A stretch of DNA of 64,000 bases from Chryseobacterium lactis (lineage in GTDB: Bacteria; Bacteroidota; Bacteroidia; Flavobacteriales; Weeksellaceae): the NCBI RefSeq assembly GCF_003815875.1, contig NZ_CP033924.1, positions 4,588,001 to 4,652,000 on the forward strand. The letters run 5' to 3'. Position numbers and translations under genes: made by a program. Of the stretch, positions 19,401 to 27,687 are shown piece by piece. Position 1 is the first letter of the stretch. Each line of letters begins with the position of its first letter. Under the pieces are notes generated by a model. The model was not told the DNA's origin. It saw only the letters and a list, made by a program, of their open reading frames with translations, and did no database searches.

Positions 19401-22400
19401 AAAGATTTACATTATCATAATATACATTGAACGGTCTTCCTGAAAAGTATTCAGAATATTTATTAAATAACGCATAATCTCCTCCTGTTTTACAATATAC
19501 CTCCACAGTGGTCACCTCCCTACGACCTGTTGGATTATCAACAAGTCCTGTATAAAAATTAATGGGAGCAACTCCTGTAACAGGCTGTCCGGCTATCATA
19601 TCTTCTTCTATAAGAGTATTGTTTGTATGAGAAACAATAACCCTTCTTTTAGCTAAAACCCGGCCACTTTTCTTTATTATATAATAGAATGATCCCGTTC
19701 CTAAACTGGAAAAATTTGTAACATTTTTATTAATCTGCACTCCAAAATTATGGCTTCCTGCTAATAAAATACTGTGTGGAACATTATGAATCTCCAGTTG
19801 AGGTTCTAATTGAGTAACAACAAAAGACGGATATTCTGCAATTCCCTGCGAGATAACAGTTGCACTGCCACTACCATAGTTTACTGAAGCGATATAATTT
19901 ACAGAAATTAGAGAATTCCAGTTGGCATCTTTAAAATTGGTAAAAGAATCAGATTCAACAATAAATCTCAAATAAACCGGTTCACCCGCATTTACAGTAA
20001 GATTTAACGTATGAGCCTGTGTTGTCAGATTCAATTGATTATAAATCTCCGGAGTAATTAAATCAGTTATCGTTCCTGAATTTACCTTTTCGGCTACCAC
20101 TCTGAACTTTATATCATCTGATAAATAAGGAAACGTAAAGGATGGTATAGTAATAGCAACAGTTCCGGGAGCGTCCAGAAGAATAGGTGCGGAAACATTA
20201 TTAAGAAGAAAATTGCTGTTATAATCTTCGTTATTTAATTGAAACTGATCCTGAGACAATTCAATTGTATTGGGAATATCATTACCATATTGATCCACAT
20301 AGGTAATTTTAGGATTTGAATACACAGGAATATCTTTAACTATATTTTTATGCACCCTCACATAAATCTTCTCACCACTTTTTACAAATAACTGATTAGG
20401 GTTATTTATACCATTTGGAATAGGAAAATTAGGATCTGCAGCAACTGACTGCATATCATTATAAAAATCATTGTATTTGTTTATTAATATATCTTGAATA
20501 CCGTATGTTGCAAGAATTTCCTTTAAATATATTCTGGTATTAGTAAAAGTATCTGTTCCCCCACTACTCAAAGGAGTAGGATTCTTTATCTCGACACTAT
20601 AATACATTGAACCTGACCTACTAAATGGGCTTGATTCTATTGAAACAGCATCGTTAAATCTGATATATCCGTCTCTGGGTGCTACCCAAACTTTTACAAC
20701 ATCATTAATGTCAATATAGTTTTTTACCGGTTCCTCAGGACAAGGATATGAGTATTGTCCCGGATCCCCACATTCCCTTACCGGCTTCTGGATTGCTTTC
20801 GCTTTTACAACCATATTCTCGGTATACTCAGAATGCTGGGTCATTTCAGATTTCCCGGAACTGAACCTGTTGAACCATACCTGCCCGTTGTTGACAATAT
20901 CCATCAAGCCATCCGAATTGGCATCAATCAAATACGTTTTTGTAGTACCTTGAGTAGAAGAACCAATTTCAGATTTGCTGTAAACCATCGCTCCCATGTC
21001 CCATCCACTGTTGCTGGTACTGGTTTCTGTGTAATTAAAATCACCTCCGGGAAAATTCCCGATTCGTTCAGATTTATTGAAAGTCAGATTACCTGCCTCA
21101 TCTAACTTTCCGGTTCTCAGGAATAATCCTTCATCTGGAACCCTGTAAATCATATCCTGTATCCCATCACCATTGAAATCTACCAATTGTTGGGCATTTC
21201 TTGCTTTTGCACTGGAGCTTCCAAACGGAAAACCAAACATCAGATGTCCGTAAGGATCACTGGAAGGTGTATAGAAATTTAACCCCGCTGCAATTCTAAC
21301 ATTTAATCCCGTTTCAGAACTGATGTTTCCATTAATTTTAGAAGGAGTAACTAAAGCTCTTACCAATCCGGAATACGCTTCTTTATCATTCTGAAGACTG
21401 ATTCCGGTATCAGGACCAAATATCCTTACATTCCCCTGCGAATCTTTCACATCATCATAATATTCAAAAGTATAGCTGTCTGAAATCTCATTACAGGTAG
21501 GCTCAATACCCCCGGGACCTCCGCCACCGCCACCAGTTCCATCATCCATATCCCTGTCTCTGCTTGTGGAGCCATTGCTTGCGGTCTTTTCACCTGTAGG
21601 CTCTTTATTTTCGGCAACTGATTTGGCTAAAGGAAGAGTTGTTGAACATGGATTATTCGGAACGATATAAATTCTCTTTAAAAGGGTTTTAAAGAACTCA
21701 CCCGCGATATAATCCATTTTATAGGTTCTCACCAGTTCATTTTTATATTTAACCTCAACACTTTTTAACAAATAAGGCTCTGATCGTACCAATCCTTGTT
21801 TCGCATTGGTCGTAATATCCTGTCTGGTAATACTCGTTTCTTTGTTGAAGTTGACTGTATAATCCTTATTTCTTCCATACGCGATCTTTTTAATCTGATA
21901 AAATGTACCTCCGCCTCCGGATTCATTATAATAAGTGAACTCCATCGTGTTACCGTGGGCATCTTCTACCATCCGAAGCCCCCAATGAGCAACACCTCCC
22001 GATCCATACAACATAGAATCTGATGAACCGCCGTAATATCTTTTGGTACCATCCGTTGAGGTTATCTTCCATGTATAATTACCCGGGCTTGTCCCTATTC
22101 TTTCAATAAGGGTAAAATCATGATTCTTTCTTAAATAAAACTGTTTTACGCCATTGTTTGTATAAGAAGACCTTTCCTGTTTTTCTGTAGTAATAGCTCC
22201 ATTGTTTTCACTCATATCATTATGTCTATGAGGAAGATATTCGTTGGGATATACAAGCATTTCTCCATCAAAAGAATACAGCTCCGTTTCCTTTCCTCCA
22301 TCAAATAATGGAGCACCCCATTTCGTATCTACTGTGATAGCAGACAAGCCATTGATATTCCAACCGTCTCCCATCCAACCATTTCCTCCTCCACTGCTAT

Positions 22401-23928
22401 AACCAATCGATACCGAAGGCTGCATTCCTCCAATACCTGCCGGAACACGGATCGGATAATTAGCACTGGCATCACCTTTCTGTGTTGCGGTAGGAACTCC
22501 CATCAGCTGCAGACCGGCAGTAGGGTCGGCTGCTTTTAAGCCGCTTATGCTTGTAGGAGCGAATGCTTCCAGTTTTGAAGATTCAGGAACAGAGATAACC
22601 CCATTGATATAATCGGTATCTCCTTTTGTCTCAACAGTAACAACTTTTTTCTCTTTGTCTACTTTACTGGTAGGATCAACTCTCCATTTTTTCGATGCAT
22701 AATCAAAATAAAAAGCCTTTAACTCTTTTGCAGATCTTGCTCCTAATTTCTTTTCATCATAAGGGAAAGAGAAAACCATCTTTTTTGTAAATTCTCCCAC
22801 GCGGTTTTCCAAACGGTATGCGCCGGAATTGGCCGTCATGTTTTTAATTTCCCCGGAAATGGAAGGAAAGTCTTTCTTTCTCAATTTTAAAATCTTAACC
22901 TCAGCATTAGTCTCTACAGAATTCTTTTCAATAGAAAGTGTTGAATTTTCATAAGACTCTATATGTTCTGCATCTTTTGAAATCATGATGGTAGCAGGAA
23001 CATACTTTTCTTCACTCAGTGTTTTGAACGAAGTTTTACTCTCAGGAATCTTATATTCTCTTACTCCGCCCGGAGTGGTAATTTGAACAGATCCTTTTGC
23101 TTTATCTGCTTCTGTCAATTCAATTAATGATTCATATTCTCCTTTTACAGATGATATTGATTTGTCATTAATATGCACAGACCCGTTTTCAACACCTTTA
23201 ACATAAAGGCTATTTCCTGATAATAAAGATGAAACATGATCTGCCGGTTTAAAATTATCTTCAAAAACAATTTTAACATTTTTCACTTTGTATTTTACTC
23301 CATTCAGAGAAGAAGTAAATAATATAGTATTTTTTCCTTTTTCTAAAGAATGTAATGGAATCTCCTCTTTTTGAGTACTCCATTTGCTGCTGGCAACAAT
23401 AACATTTCCTCCAAAGGCAATATTTTTATTGATCGATCTAGAAACGGAATGGTAAGAATCCAATCCGAAAAGATCATACACCAGGTACGCTGTTGCATTC
23501 TGTTGCTTTATTTCAGGAATAGTGATCGTAAAGAAGTTGTCGGCTGCATTGTCAGATTCCTCATCTGAAAACTCTCCGATAGTTCCCTGTCTTTCTTCAG
23601 AATTAAAAATATGGTCTGCATCTTTATTTTCTGAAAATAAAACTTTGGAAAAAGTATCCGTGGGGGCAACTTCTTTATTTTCTATATTTTCTGCTTTTAT
23701 AATATCAGGATTCTTATGTTCAGGACTTTTATATTCTGAACTTTCTGTTGAATCTGCATCGTCCTGTTTTGAGTGATAGATGTATTTATCCATCATCCGA
23801 AGTTTGAAGGACCGAACTTTTTGCCGGTCTTCCTTCGTAAAGCTCGCAAATATGAACATAGTTGCAAAAAAGCATACGAAGAGCACGGATCTTTTAGTAA
23901 AAGACTCTTTGTTAATATGTATTTTCAT
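13492..23928 (-). CDS. Giant SpvB/FG-GAP/RHS protein (fused TcB-TcC-like toxin cocoon)
   Basis: The 3,478-aa protein begins with a signal-like segment (SVLFVCFFATMFIFASF). Residues about 50-460 are beta-rich modules without a clear name. Residues about 470-800 are the SpvB domain, marked by YPIRVPAGIGGMQPSVSIGY and GNGWMGDGWNI. FG-GAP/VCBS-type calcium motifs follow (DFNGDGIQD near 919, DMNGDGYPD near 1719, DINGDGLPD near 1819, DVNGDGLID near 1912, DMNGDGFTD near 2016), as in TcB propellers. From about 2300 come YD/RHS repeats, then the RHS core (GDHLGTANFVTNSNGE, YKFNGKELDEDTGLYYYGARYYNP) and the aspartyl autoprotease motif DPLG...DPTG ending near residue 3226. About 252 residues of Gly/Ser/aromatic-rich sequence form the variable tip. 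In Tc toxins the B-C cocoon encloses the cleaved tip. Here both halves are in one secreted protein without a T9SS domain. Confidence 0.93.
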   Translation of the reverse strand: MKIHINKESFTKRSVLFVCFFATMFIFASFTKEDRQKVRSFKLRMMDKYIYHSKQDDADSTESSEYKSPEHKNPDIIKAENIENKEVAPTDTFSKVLFSENKDADHIFNSEERQGTIGEFSDEESDNAADNFFTITIPEIKQQNATAYLVYDLFGLDSYHSVSRSINKNIAFGGNVIVASSKWSTQKEEIPLHSLEKGKNTILFTSSLNGVKYKVKNVKIVFEDNFKPADHVSSLLSGNSLYVKGVENGSVHINDKSISSVKGEYESLIELTEADKAKGSVQITTPGGVREYKIPESKTSFKTLSEEKYVPATIMISKDAEHIESYENSTLSIEKNSVETNAEVKILKLRKKDFPSISGEIKNMTANSGAYRLENRVGEFTKKMVFSFPYDEKKLGARSAKELKAFYFDYASKKWRVDPTSKVDKEKKVVTVETKGDTDYINGVISVPESSKLEAFAPTSISGLKAADPTAGLQLMGVPTATQKGDASANYPIRVPAGIGGMQPSVSIGYSSGGGNGWMGDGWNINGLSAITVDTKWGAPLFDGGKETELYSFDGEMLVYPNEYLPHRHNDMSENNGAITTEKQERSSYTNNGVKQFYLRKNHDFTLIERIGTSPGNYTWKITSTDGTKRYYGGSSDSMLYGSGGVAHWGLRMVEDAHGNTMEFTYYNESGGGGTFYQIKKIAYGRNKDYTVNFNKETSITRQDITTNAKQGLVRSEPYLLKSVEVKYKNELVRTYKMDYIAGEFFKTLLKRIYIVPNNPCSTTLPLAKSVAENKEPTGEKTASNGSTSRDRDMDDGTGGGGGGPGGIEPTCNEISDSYTFEYYDDVKDSQGNVRIFGPDTGISLQNDKEAYSGLVRALVTPSKINGNISSETGLNVRIAAGLNFYTPSSDPYGHLMFGFPFGSSSAKARNAQQLVDFNGDGIQDMIYRVPDEGLFLRTGKLDEAGNLTFNKSERIGNFPGGDFNYTETSTSNSGWDMGAMVYSKSEIGSSTQGTTKTYLIDANSDGLMDIVNNGQVWFNRFSSGKSEMTQHSEYTENMVVKAKAIQKPVRECGDPGQYSYPCPEEPVKNYIDINDVVKVWVAPRDGYIRFNDAVSIESSPFSRSGSMYYSVEIKNPTPLSSGGTDTFTNTRIYLKEILATYGIQDILINKYNDFYNDMQSVAADPNFPIPNGINNPNQLFVKSGEKIYVRVHKNIVKDIPVYSNPKITYVDQYGNDIPNTIELSQDQFQLNNEDYNSNFLLNNVSAPILLDAPGTVAITIPSFTFPYLSDDIKFRVVAEKVNSGTITDLITPEIYNQLNLTTQAHTLNLTVNAGEPVYLRFIVESDSFTNFKDANWNSLISVNYIASVNYGSGSATVISQGIAEYPSFVVTQLEPQLEIHNVPHSILLAGSHNFGVQINKNVTNFSSLGTGSFYYIIKKSGRVLAKRRVIVSHTNNTLIEEDMIAGQPVTGVAPINFYTGLVDNPTGRREVTTVEVYCKTGGDYALFNKYSEYFSGRPFNVYYDNVNLYGNTTATAVNTAMYNSKSFFFNNWGQFVYKAGSLSDYLYGWPINYGDFATPIANQNTYPACQNPNIANNHDALVNCILNETPNPNAGNNAISSNILLMKPVFTKVGKFKMGVWAGLAPNQYSSGGGFSTNDNVSYFTDPVPTVPAPIPTTYVSGQLSVDTTMRAIDKDQRSRARNKTQGGSLGPVSGGNSITDLDYSVENQTFSDMNGDGYPDIVYPRSMQFTNATGSLEDIKANSYGEPTQSLSYQKNNSAGFSYNAFSVTGRIGAHGRNGTSTQPDTGIPWSGSASVSANLNQYYDSYDAGGSFWMDINGDGLPDRVTGGHTPYMRVALNLGKSVGSAAAYENILTYRSHPKGSTSISLGGGLGSSANLGALSSFGFGISAGVSASSSIGSADVVYEDVNGDGLIDLLQVNDNLATTTVRYNLGNKFDTGVPLLKSGGNIDFSDETKSYNGSFSFGGSFMFNMGPITLIPPVVILILWIKAGGGANVNLGMNVSETRKTFRDMNGDGFTDLVQDTNSGFIVNYSQIGRTNKLKSITNSFSKGTYVMDYQITRANYDNPHAKLIVKDISVWDPDAFSKSYTEESGTKMETRYEFRNRKYDRREREDFGFDTVIKKEINNGSSERVSTDLYFNNTYLLNGLIKQSTVQSGNGSYLSDVKYNYKLRKFMYNTTLINLNSDLPFDYDSGGREGRKMAIALLDEKVKTAYESGGSIVTKDKFTYTTKGLVEKYQYTSPSTSYNTRITYQAADNNIIGIPTLVEVYEGTTNSQLLRRRSAENINLSNGDVGRYNMFDGSVDTPTDIQYNTAGNIIKVTYPENSNVNGPQRYSVNYTYDDAVTGKYVVEVKDVFTIKSSATYNPLFDVVTRKVDTGGNAMVFTYDGFGRTRTIMGPNEIANGATVPTVKYKYWFDHADIANSDSAIKLYRASTSNYDPQYASSGNTIMTDTYSDFLGRIVQTKKDFEWSGYESRAVSGRIVYDDLGRAVKQHNPVMEGVTNQALNPASNSASTSSDYDSRDRIISFTDQDGVTTKTNYSIDHELFKTTQEISNQKSETYANAEGKVVQKDDYLDSTPLSTFFEYNTIGELMSVRDPEGIKTRYSYDLAGRRVKQIHPDKGRMVYEYDPSGNLVTLETDNLINDPSISTHVIQYKYDYNRLVGIVLPDLPSGDPNPNNVSYEYYPSTPGNNAGKLRIKDEGSGSTKYTYGRMGEVLSEVRVIRGYHIPEMYFKTSFNYDSWNRITKIKYPDNEVVSYHYDKGGMLKSVDNNNGEIYINNANYDYFDQRLGITYGNGTSQSYGYNSTDRRLDYYNLNAPSSSMLQNRYKYDEYSNIIKVTNIANPQGNGMGGAFDFEFGYDTLNRLVGTGTRKIILDGENQPIPTSNFAQSTYELEMHYNDVGGITGKRQHHERDQVVVSENTYENRYKYIDGTHKLQSVDDSSTGNNEVFEYDFNGNVVAHSDQNGTRKMFWDEQDRMKAFYNDNTGVFQYYTYDDAGERAVKYGLEVPAQLYQNGSPVLIDDLRLIDYKLYPNPYITVSSSGQYTKHYFDGSKRFASRLMDDTRRFEDPSVLYTSRTAEDKPEKKTNAEADFKKYLEKTDLGGNVSVELREVYQHTGLYYLHGDHLGTANFVTNSNGETTQFFLNLPFGETMLEQMDGSYNNPYKFNGKELDEDTGLYYYGARYYNPRLSIWYGVDPLGEKMPSWSPYVYTFDNPVKYVDPTGMIAENASRPPDWYQNNSTGNYEWKDTTKEINGYRHIGKSESIGAHGDGSDRMYYLHANGSATERTGDGKITLDHAEGGRSMRMVSGGTITTSQTSVSGLAAQVSYTHQIAGPVGVTGSLGYVADSYGGVFGGSFYYSYGFSVSNGSGLSADFNTIKSTNPETLFKVSDFKGFGNSFTTGFGGGFSWGGSSLTQKANGLDISRGQEWGAYPGGYTTFGFSYGLSKPAFGVSFSRTQTRFVKDVVKDAKSILK

Positions 23929-23936
23929 GGTTAGGC

Positions 23937-25319
23937 TTAGTCTACGATTAGTTTAAAAGTTTTTATAATTTTTCCGTTTTGGGTCAGATTGATCAAATAA
24001 GAACTCTGAACTGGAAGATGACTGCTGTATGATCCCACAGAATTGCTCACTTTTTCCAACTTTATCAATTTGCCTCCTGCATCATAGATTGAAATAATCA
24101 AATTGTCCATTTTAGGAAAAACTATGGTAAAATTCTGATCTTTTTTAACCGGATTTGGATAAAGATTGATGGTACTAAAATCTAGTGACAAGTCTTTATC
24201 TCCACGTGGACTTCCGGAATTGGAGATGGATCGCGGATCCGGATCTTTACCTTTCTGCTCTTTAGGACCTACCGCAAAAGTAAAGTACGCTTTTTCTCCT
24301 GAATCAAAGGCGTCAAGAAAATCTACTTTATTGAATATGACATATTTTTCATTTTCAACACCGGGGATTCGCTGGATCTTTCCATTATCTTTTTTAAGTA
24401 ACATCCAGTAAGCAATGGGAAGCGATTTCGGATTCACGACATCTTTTAAAATCCTTACAATGTAATCCGTTTTCGGAATCTTATTTCCTATGAAATCGAT
24501 CTCCCAATTTCTTTCCAAAACGTCTAAGTCCCTGTCTGTTTTTAAAGACATTCCTTTGTTATCATCCGACCACATTGCAAAATTATTATTGTCAAGTTGG
24601 GTAGAATTTTCGAAATTAGTTCTCGCAATAGTATTCATTCCTATAGTTAGAAACAAATCTGCCTGGTTGGTCGATTGCTTCTGATAAAGTTCATTTCCGT
24701 CATCTCTTCCAAGACCTGTGGGACGGTATTTATAATCTTTATGCTTTTCAGGATCCCAGATTACTTTTGCATCACTTCCGTAATATTTTCCTCTTTCTAA
24801 AGAGATTCCATATTTGATGGATAAATAGGAATGGATTTTATTAAGATCCATTGCTTTTGCCTTCCTTGTAAAAAAAATCATTTCATAAAGATTCTGATCT
24901 TCAAATTTGATCTTCAAACTGTCGACTTTCTCTTTTTGATCTGCATTTCCCAGAAAAGAAAAAATGCTTGGACGTCTTCTAAGTTCCTTTGCATTTTTAT
25001 CTTTAACATAAGCATTATTGCTTAAAGAGGCTTTTTTATCAGCATTATTCCAGATGAGCTCATCTTCCTTTGAAGTATGAACCAAGCTCAACGTATGGCT
25101 TTTGTTTTTGCTGTATTTAATATATTTTTTGAGAAGCCTGTCCTTGATTCCGCAATGGAAATTTAACAGGCTCTCATCCGGACACCGGGTTGCCTCCCGC
25201 AAGCTGGAATTTGTTTTTTCCCAAAGCTGGACATCAGATCCAACCAACTGGGAATACGCAGAGAAAGAACACGACAGCATAGCCATCATGAAAATCCTCC
25301 TATAGGAGATCTTATTCAT
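23937..25319 (-). CDS. T9SS-sorted protein heading the RHS operon
   Basis: The 460-aa protein starts at the ATG at 25319; a longer frame from 25358 would put 13 residues before the signal peptide (RRIFMMAMLSCSFSAYSQ). The middle has the DUF8202-like pattern often seen in secreted Bacteroidota proteins: IHSYLSIKYGISL, then GLGRDDGNELYQKQSTN, then FLTIGMN. The last 75 residues are a type A T9SS sorting domain: INLYPNPVKKDQNFTI, ISIYDAGGKLI and a C-terminal strand ending FKLIVD. It should be moved through the outer membrane and displayed or released. Its stop is 8 bases before the RHS start, so the two are co-expressed. A role as surface carrier or receptor-like partner of the RHS protein is inference. 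Confidence 0.85.
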   Translation of the reverse strand: MNKISYRRIFMMAMLSCSFSAYSQLVGSDVQLWEKTNSSLREATRCPDESLLNFHCGIKDRLLKKYIKYSKNKSHTLSLVHTSKEDELIWNNADKKASLSNNAYVKDKNAKELRRRPSIFSFLGNADQKEKVDSLKIKFEDQNLYEMIFFTRKAKAMDLNKIHSYLSIKYGISLERGKYYGSDAKVIWDPEKHKDYKYRPTGLGRDDGNELYQKQSTNQADLFLTIGMNTIARTNFENSTQLDNNNFAMWSDDNKGMSLKTDRDLDVLERNWEIDFIGNKIPKTDYIVRILKDVVNPKSLPIAYWMLLKKDNGKIQRIPGVENEKYVIFNKVDFLDAFDSGEKAYFTFAVGPKEQKGKDPDPRSISNSGSPRGDKDLSLDFSTINLYPNPVKKDQNFTIVFPKMDNLIISIYDAGGKLIKLEKVSNSVGSYSSHLPVQSSYLINLTQNGKIIKTFKLIVD

Positions 25320-25803
25320 ATAAATAGTGATGTTTAATAACAATAAGAAAAGCCCCAAAAGGTCGAACCCTATTGCCTGGTAATTATTTTTTCGATAAAG
25401 TAATAATAGTTCTTAACTATTGTGAAAATAGAATAGTTAAGTGTACGGAAAATTAGAATGTAGAGTGTTTTTCATGAGTTTTTGGTTTTTTGGTTTTAGT
25501 TTTGTGAAACAAATGTAACAAAAAAATTGATCTAAAACATTTTAATTTGTTAAAATTCGTTAATTAAAAATTAAATATTCAATAAATCTCTTTAAATAAA
25601 GGATTTTTTCATTAAAAAAACTTTTAATAATAAAAATACACCAATATTATTTACAGTCTTTTCAATCTGAAACTAATTAAAACAAGAATAGATATTCGGT
25701 TCAATTCATTATAAAATTTAATAATTAACGGCACAAGTTGTGATGTCAATTATGTTCTACGAGATTATTTTATAAGCTTTATTAACTACCAAATCTATCA
25801 TTT
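25320..25803. other. Divergent regulatory region between the RHS operon and exonuclease III
   Basis: About 480 AT-rich bases. On the RHS side there is an inverted repeat AATAGTT-CTT-AACTATT (25405-25421), a third AATAGTT at 25432-25438, and a -7 element at 25510-25517. The part nearer the exonuclease gene (25560-25800) shows nothing more that I can support. Confidence 0.5.
25510..25517 (-). promoter_or_regulatory. -7 element of the RHS operon
   Basis: The - strand reads TACATTTG. It predicts a transcript start near 25505 and a leader of about 185 bases before the T9SS-protein ATG; the AATAGTT repeats then fall within the leader. Confidence 0.4.
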
Positions 25804-26580
25804 ATGAAAATTGCTACCTATAATGTAAATGGAGTAAACGGACGACTACCTGTGTTGCTTCGATGGCTGAAAGAAGCTCAACCTGACATTGTCTGCTTAC
25901 AGGAATTAAAGGCTCCTCAGGAACGTTTCCCGATTACTGAAATTAATGAAGCCGGCTACCAGGCCATCTGGAAAGGACAAAAAAGCTGGAATGGCGTCGC
26001 CATATTAACAAAAGATCTTGAAATCACTGAAGTGCAGCGAACTCTACCCGGAGATAATAATGACTTACAAAGCCGATATATTGAAGCCATTATTGATCAA
26101 ATGGTTATCTGTTGTTTCTATCTCCCTAACGGTAATCCATATCCTGGTGAAAAATTTGAGTATAAATTATCCTGGATAAAACGTTTGAAGAAACGCAGCC
26201 AACAATTGATCGATATGGATCTTCCTGCTATTCTTATTGGAGATTTTAATATTATTCCGACTGCCGAGGATGTTTATAAACCCGAACGCTGGGAAAATGA
26301 TGCCTTGTACCGAACAGAAGTGAGGAAAGCTTTTCAGGATCTCACCAGGAAAGGCTGGATTGATTCGATCCGGAGTCTTTACCCTGATGAGAAAATCTAT
26401 ACCTTTTGGGATTATCTTTATAAAGCCTACGAACGTAATGCGGGGATACGACTTGATCATATTCTTTTAAGCCCATACCTCAAATCCGGTTTAAAATCCG
26501 CAGGTGTCGACAAATATGTCCGTGGATGGGAAAAAAGCAGTGACCATGCTCCGGTATGGATTGAATTAGGCAGGAAATAA
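25804..26580 (+). CDS. xth: Exodeoxyribonuclease III family AP endonuclease
   Basis: The 258-aa protein has the length of XthA. Motifs of the exonuclease-endonuclease-phosphatase fold are all present: N7/N9 in YNVNGVNG, metal ligand E34 in LQELKAP, the GDFNI box (catalytic Asp and Asn), RLDHIL, and the terminal SSDHAPVW with catalytic Asp-His. It cuts DNA 5' to abasic sites and removes 3' blocking groups in base-excision repair in the cytoplasm. It is a single gene; a terminator follows. Confidence 0.93.
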   Translation: MKIATYNVNGVNGRLPVLLRWLKEAQPDIVCLQELKAPQERFPITEINEAGYQAIWKGQKSWNGVAILTKDLEITEVQRTLPGDNNDLQSRYIEAIIDQMVICCFYLPNGNPYPGEKFEYKLSWIKRLKKRSQQLIDMDLPAILIGDFNIIPTAEDVYKPERWENDALYRTEVRKAFQDLTRKGWIDSIRSLYPDEKIYTFWDYLYKAYERNAGIRLDHILLSPYLKSGLKSAGVDKYVRGWEKSSDHAPVWIELGRK

Positions 26581-26591
26581 ATAAGACTGAA

Positions 26592-26620
26592 ACTTTTAAT
26601 GAATAAAAGTCTGTTTTTTC
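26592..26620 (+). terminator. Terminator after exonuclease III gene
   Basis: Arms ACTTTTA and TAAAAGT close a short loop and lead into CTGTTTTTTCC. Confidence 0.55.
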
Positions 26621-26697
26621 CTCTCTATCTATCAGTAATAGCTTTCTGATACAGTCTTTTTTAGTTATTTTTACCTGACAATATAAAATAATAATAC

Positions 26698-27183
26698 ATG
26701 AGAAAAATCGCACTAACAGGAATAGCTGTTTTGGGAGGATTTCTGACTGCAACGGCACAATGCAAAACGGTATCCATACTGGTCGAAAACTTTGATACCT
26801 GGAAAGATATGGATAAATGCTGGACTGCTCAATCAGGAAAAGCAATGCTTTATGCCAGTGACAAAAGAATCATATTTTATTCTATGACCAACCCGGGAGA
26901 AAATATGTATTTGGTTACACCAAAAATCAGCGCCGGAACTTATACTCTTTCTCTGGATCTTTCTGATAATGGAGGAGAAACAACATTAGAACTTTTCTCT
27001 GTAAACAACACTTCTGATCCAAAATCGTATGTCTCAATTTCTAAGGCCTCAAAAATTACAGGAGACAAAAAAACATATACCATTTCTTTGAAAAAAGATT
27101 CTCAGTTGGGTCTGAAAGTTTTACTAAATGGCGTACATCAAGCAGTTTATATGGATAATTTTTCTTTGAAACCTAAAAAATAA
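26698..27183 (+). CDS. Small secreted beta-rich protein of unknown function
   Basis: The 161-aa protein has a Sec signal peptide (MRKIALTGIAVLGGFLTATAQ). The rest looks like a jelly-roll/carbohydrate-binding type sandwich: FDTWKDMDKCWTAQSGKAMLY near the start, YLVTPKISAGTYTLSLDLSD in the middle and VYMDNFSLKP at the end. This 'closed out by a D-F strand' pattern recurs in surface CBM-like or choice-of-anchor domains of Bacteroidota. There is no sorting domain or lipobox. It is monocistronic and ends in an extended hairpin. The exact ligand is unknown. Confidence 0.75.
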   Translation: MRKIALTGIAVLGGFLTATAQCKTVSILVENFDTWKDMDKCWTAQSGKAMLYASDKRIIFYSMTNPGENMYLVTPKISAGTYTLSLDLSDNGGETTLELFSVNNTSDPKSYVSISKASKITGDKKTYTISLKKDSQLGLKVLLNGVHQAVYMDNFSLKPKK

Positions 27184-27292
27184 ATCGGTTAAGATTATTT
27201 TAACAGAATAGGCCAGGTAAGAATTCCACTTAGAAAAACTGAGAACGAAGTCTTTAGAATTTCATTTTCTATATTAAAAAACTTTACAATCA

Positions 27293-27346
27293 AAACAGTT
27301 CGATATCATATAGCTTATAGCTAATTGGTATCGAACTGTTTATTTT
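27293..27346 (+). terminator. Terminator after the small secreted protein gene
   Basis: AAACAGTTCGATA (27293-27305) pairs perfectly with TATCGAACTGTTT (27329-27341), followed by ATTTTATTT. Confidence 0.65.
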
Positions 27347-27572
27347 ATTTCTATCTATTATATTTTCTCCCATTTATTGAAATCGGAGCTACTTTAACTA
27401 TTATTTCTTTCTGAATAAATTAGAAGGCATTCAAATAACAGTTAATTATCAGCAATTTTCACACGCTTAAAGTATTCAAAATTCAATTTATTTTATTCTA
27501 AACAATCATTCAGAGCGTTTTGCATACGTCAAACCGTTTACTATTTCACCCTACTTAGATCTTTGTAACTAC

Positions 27573-27621
27573 TGGTATGTGCCTATGGAAAAGCATTCGA
27601 ACTAAATGTAGCACGTAAGTA
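27573..27621 (+). repeat. Upstream box shared with the first protease gene
   Basis: This is the partner of 11673-11720, with the same ordered short blocks (TGG-ATG, CTAT, GCA, AAC, TGTAG, GTAAGTA). Confidence 0.5.
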
Positions 27622-27679
27622 ACATTATCTGCAACCTTATTTTACAAAAGAAATAAAGTGTGTAAAGATTTTTTTATTT

Positions 27680-27687
27680 TACATTTG
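27680..27687 (+). promoter_or_regulatory. -7 element upstream of second protease gene
   Basis: TACATTTG, identical to the element before the first copy; the leader to the ATG at 28043 would be about 350 bases. Confidence 0.5.

Noticed and set aside
13969..23776. Many open frames on the strand opposite the RHS gene
   Set aside because: All are shadows of a single uninterrupted 3,478-codon gene with intact motifs.
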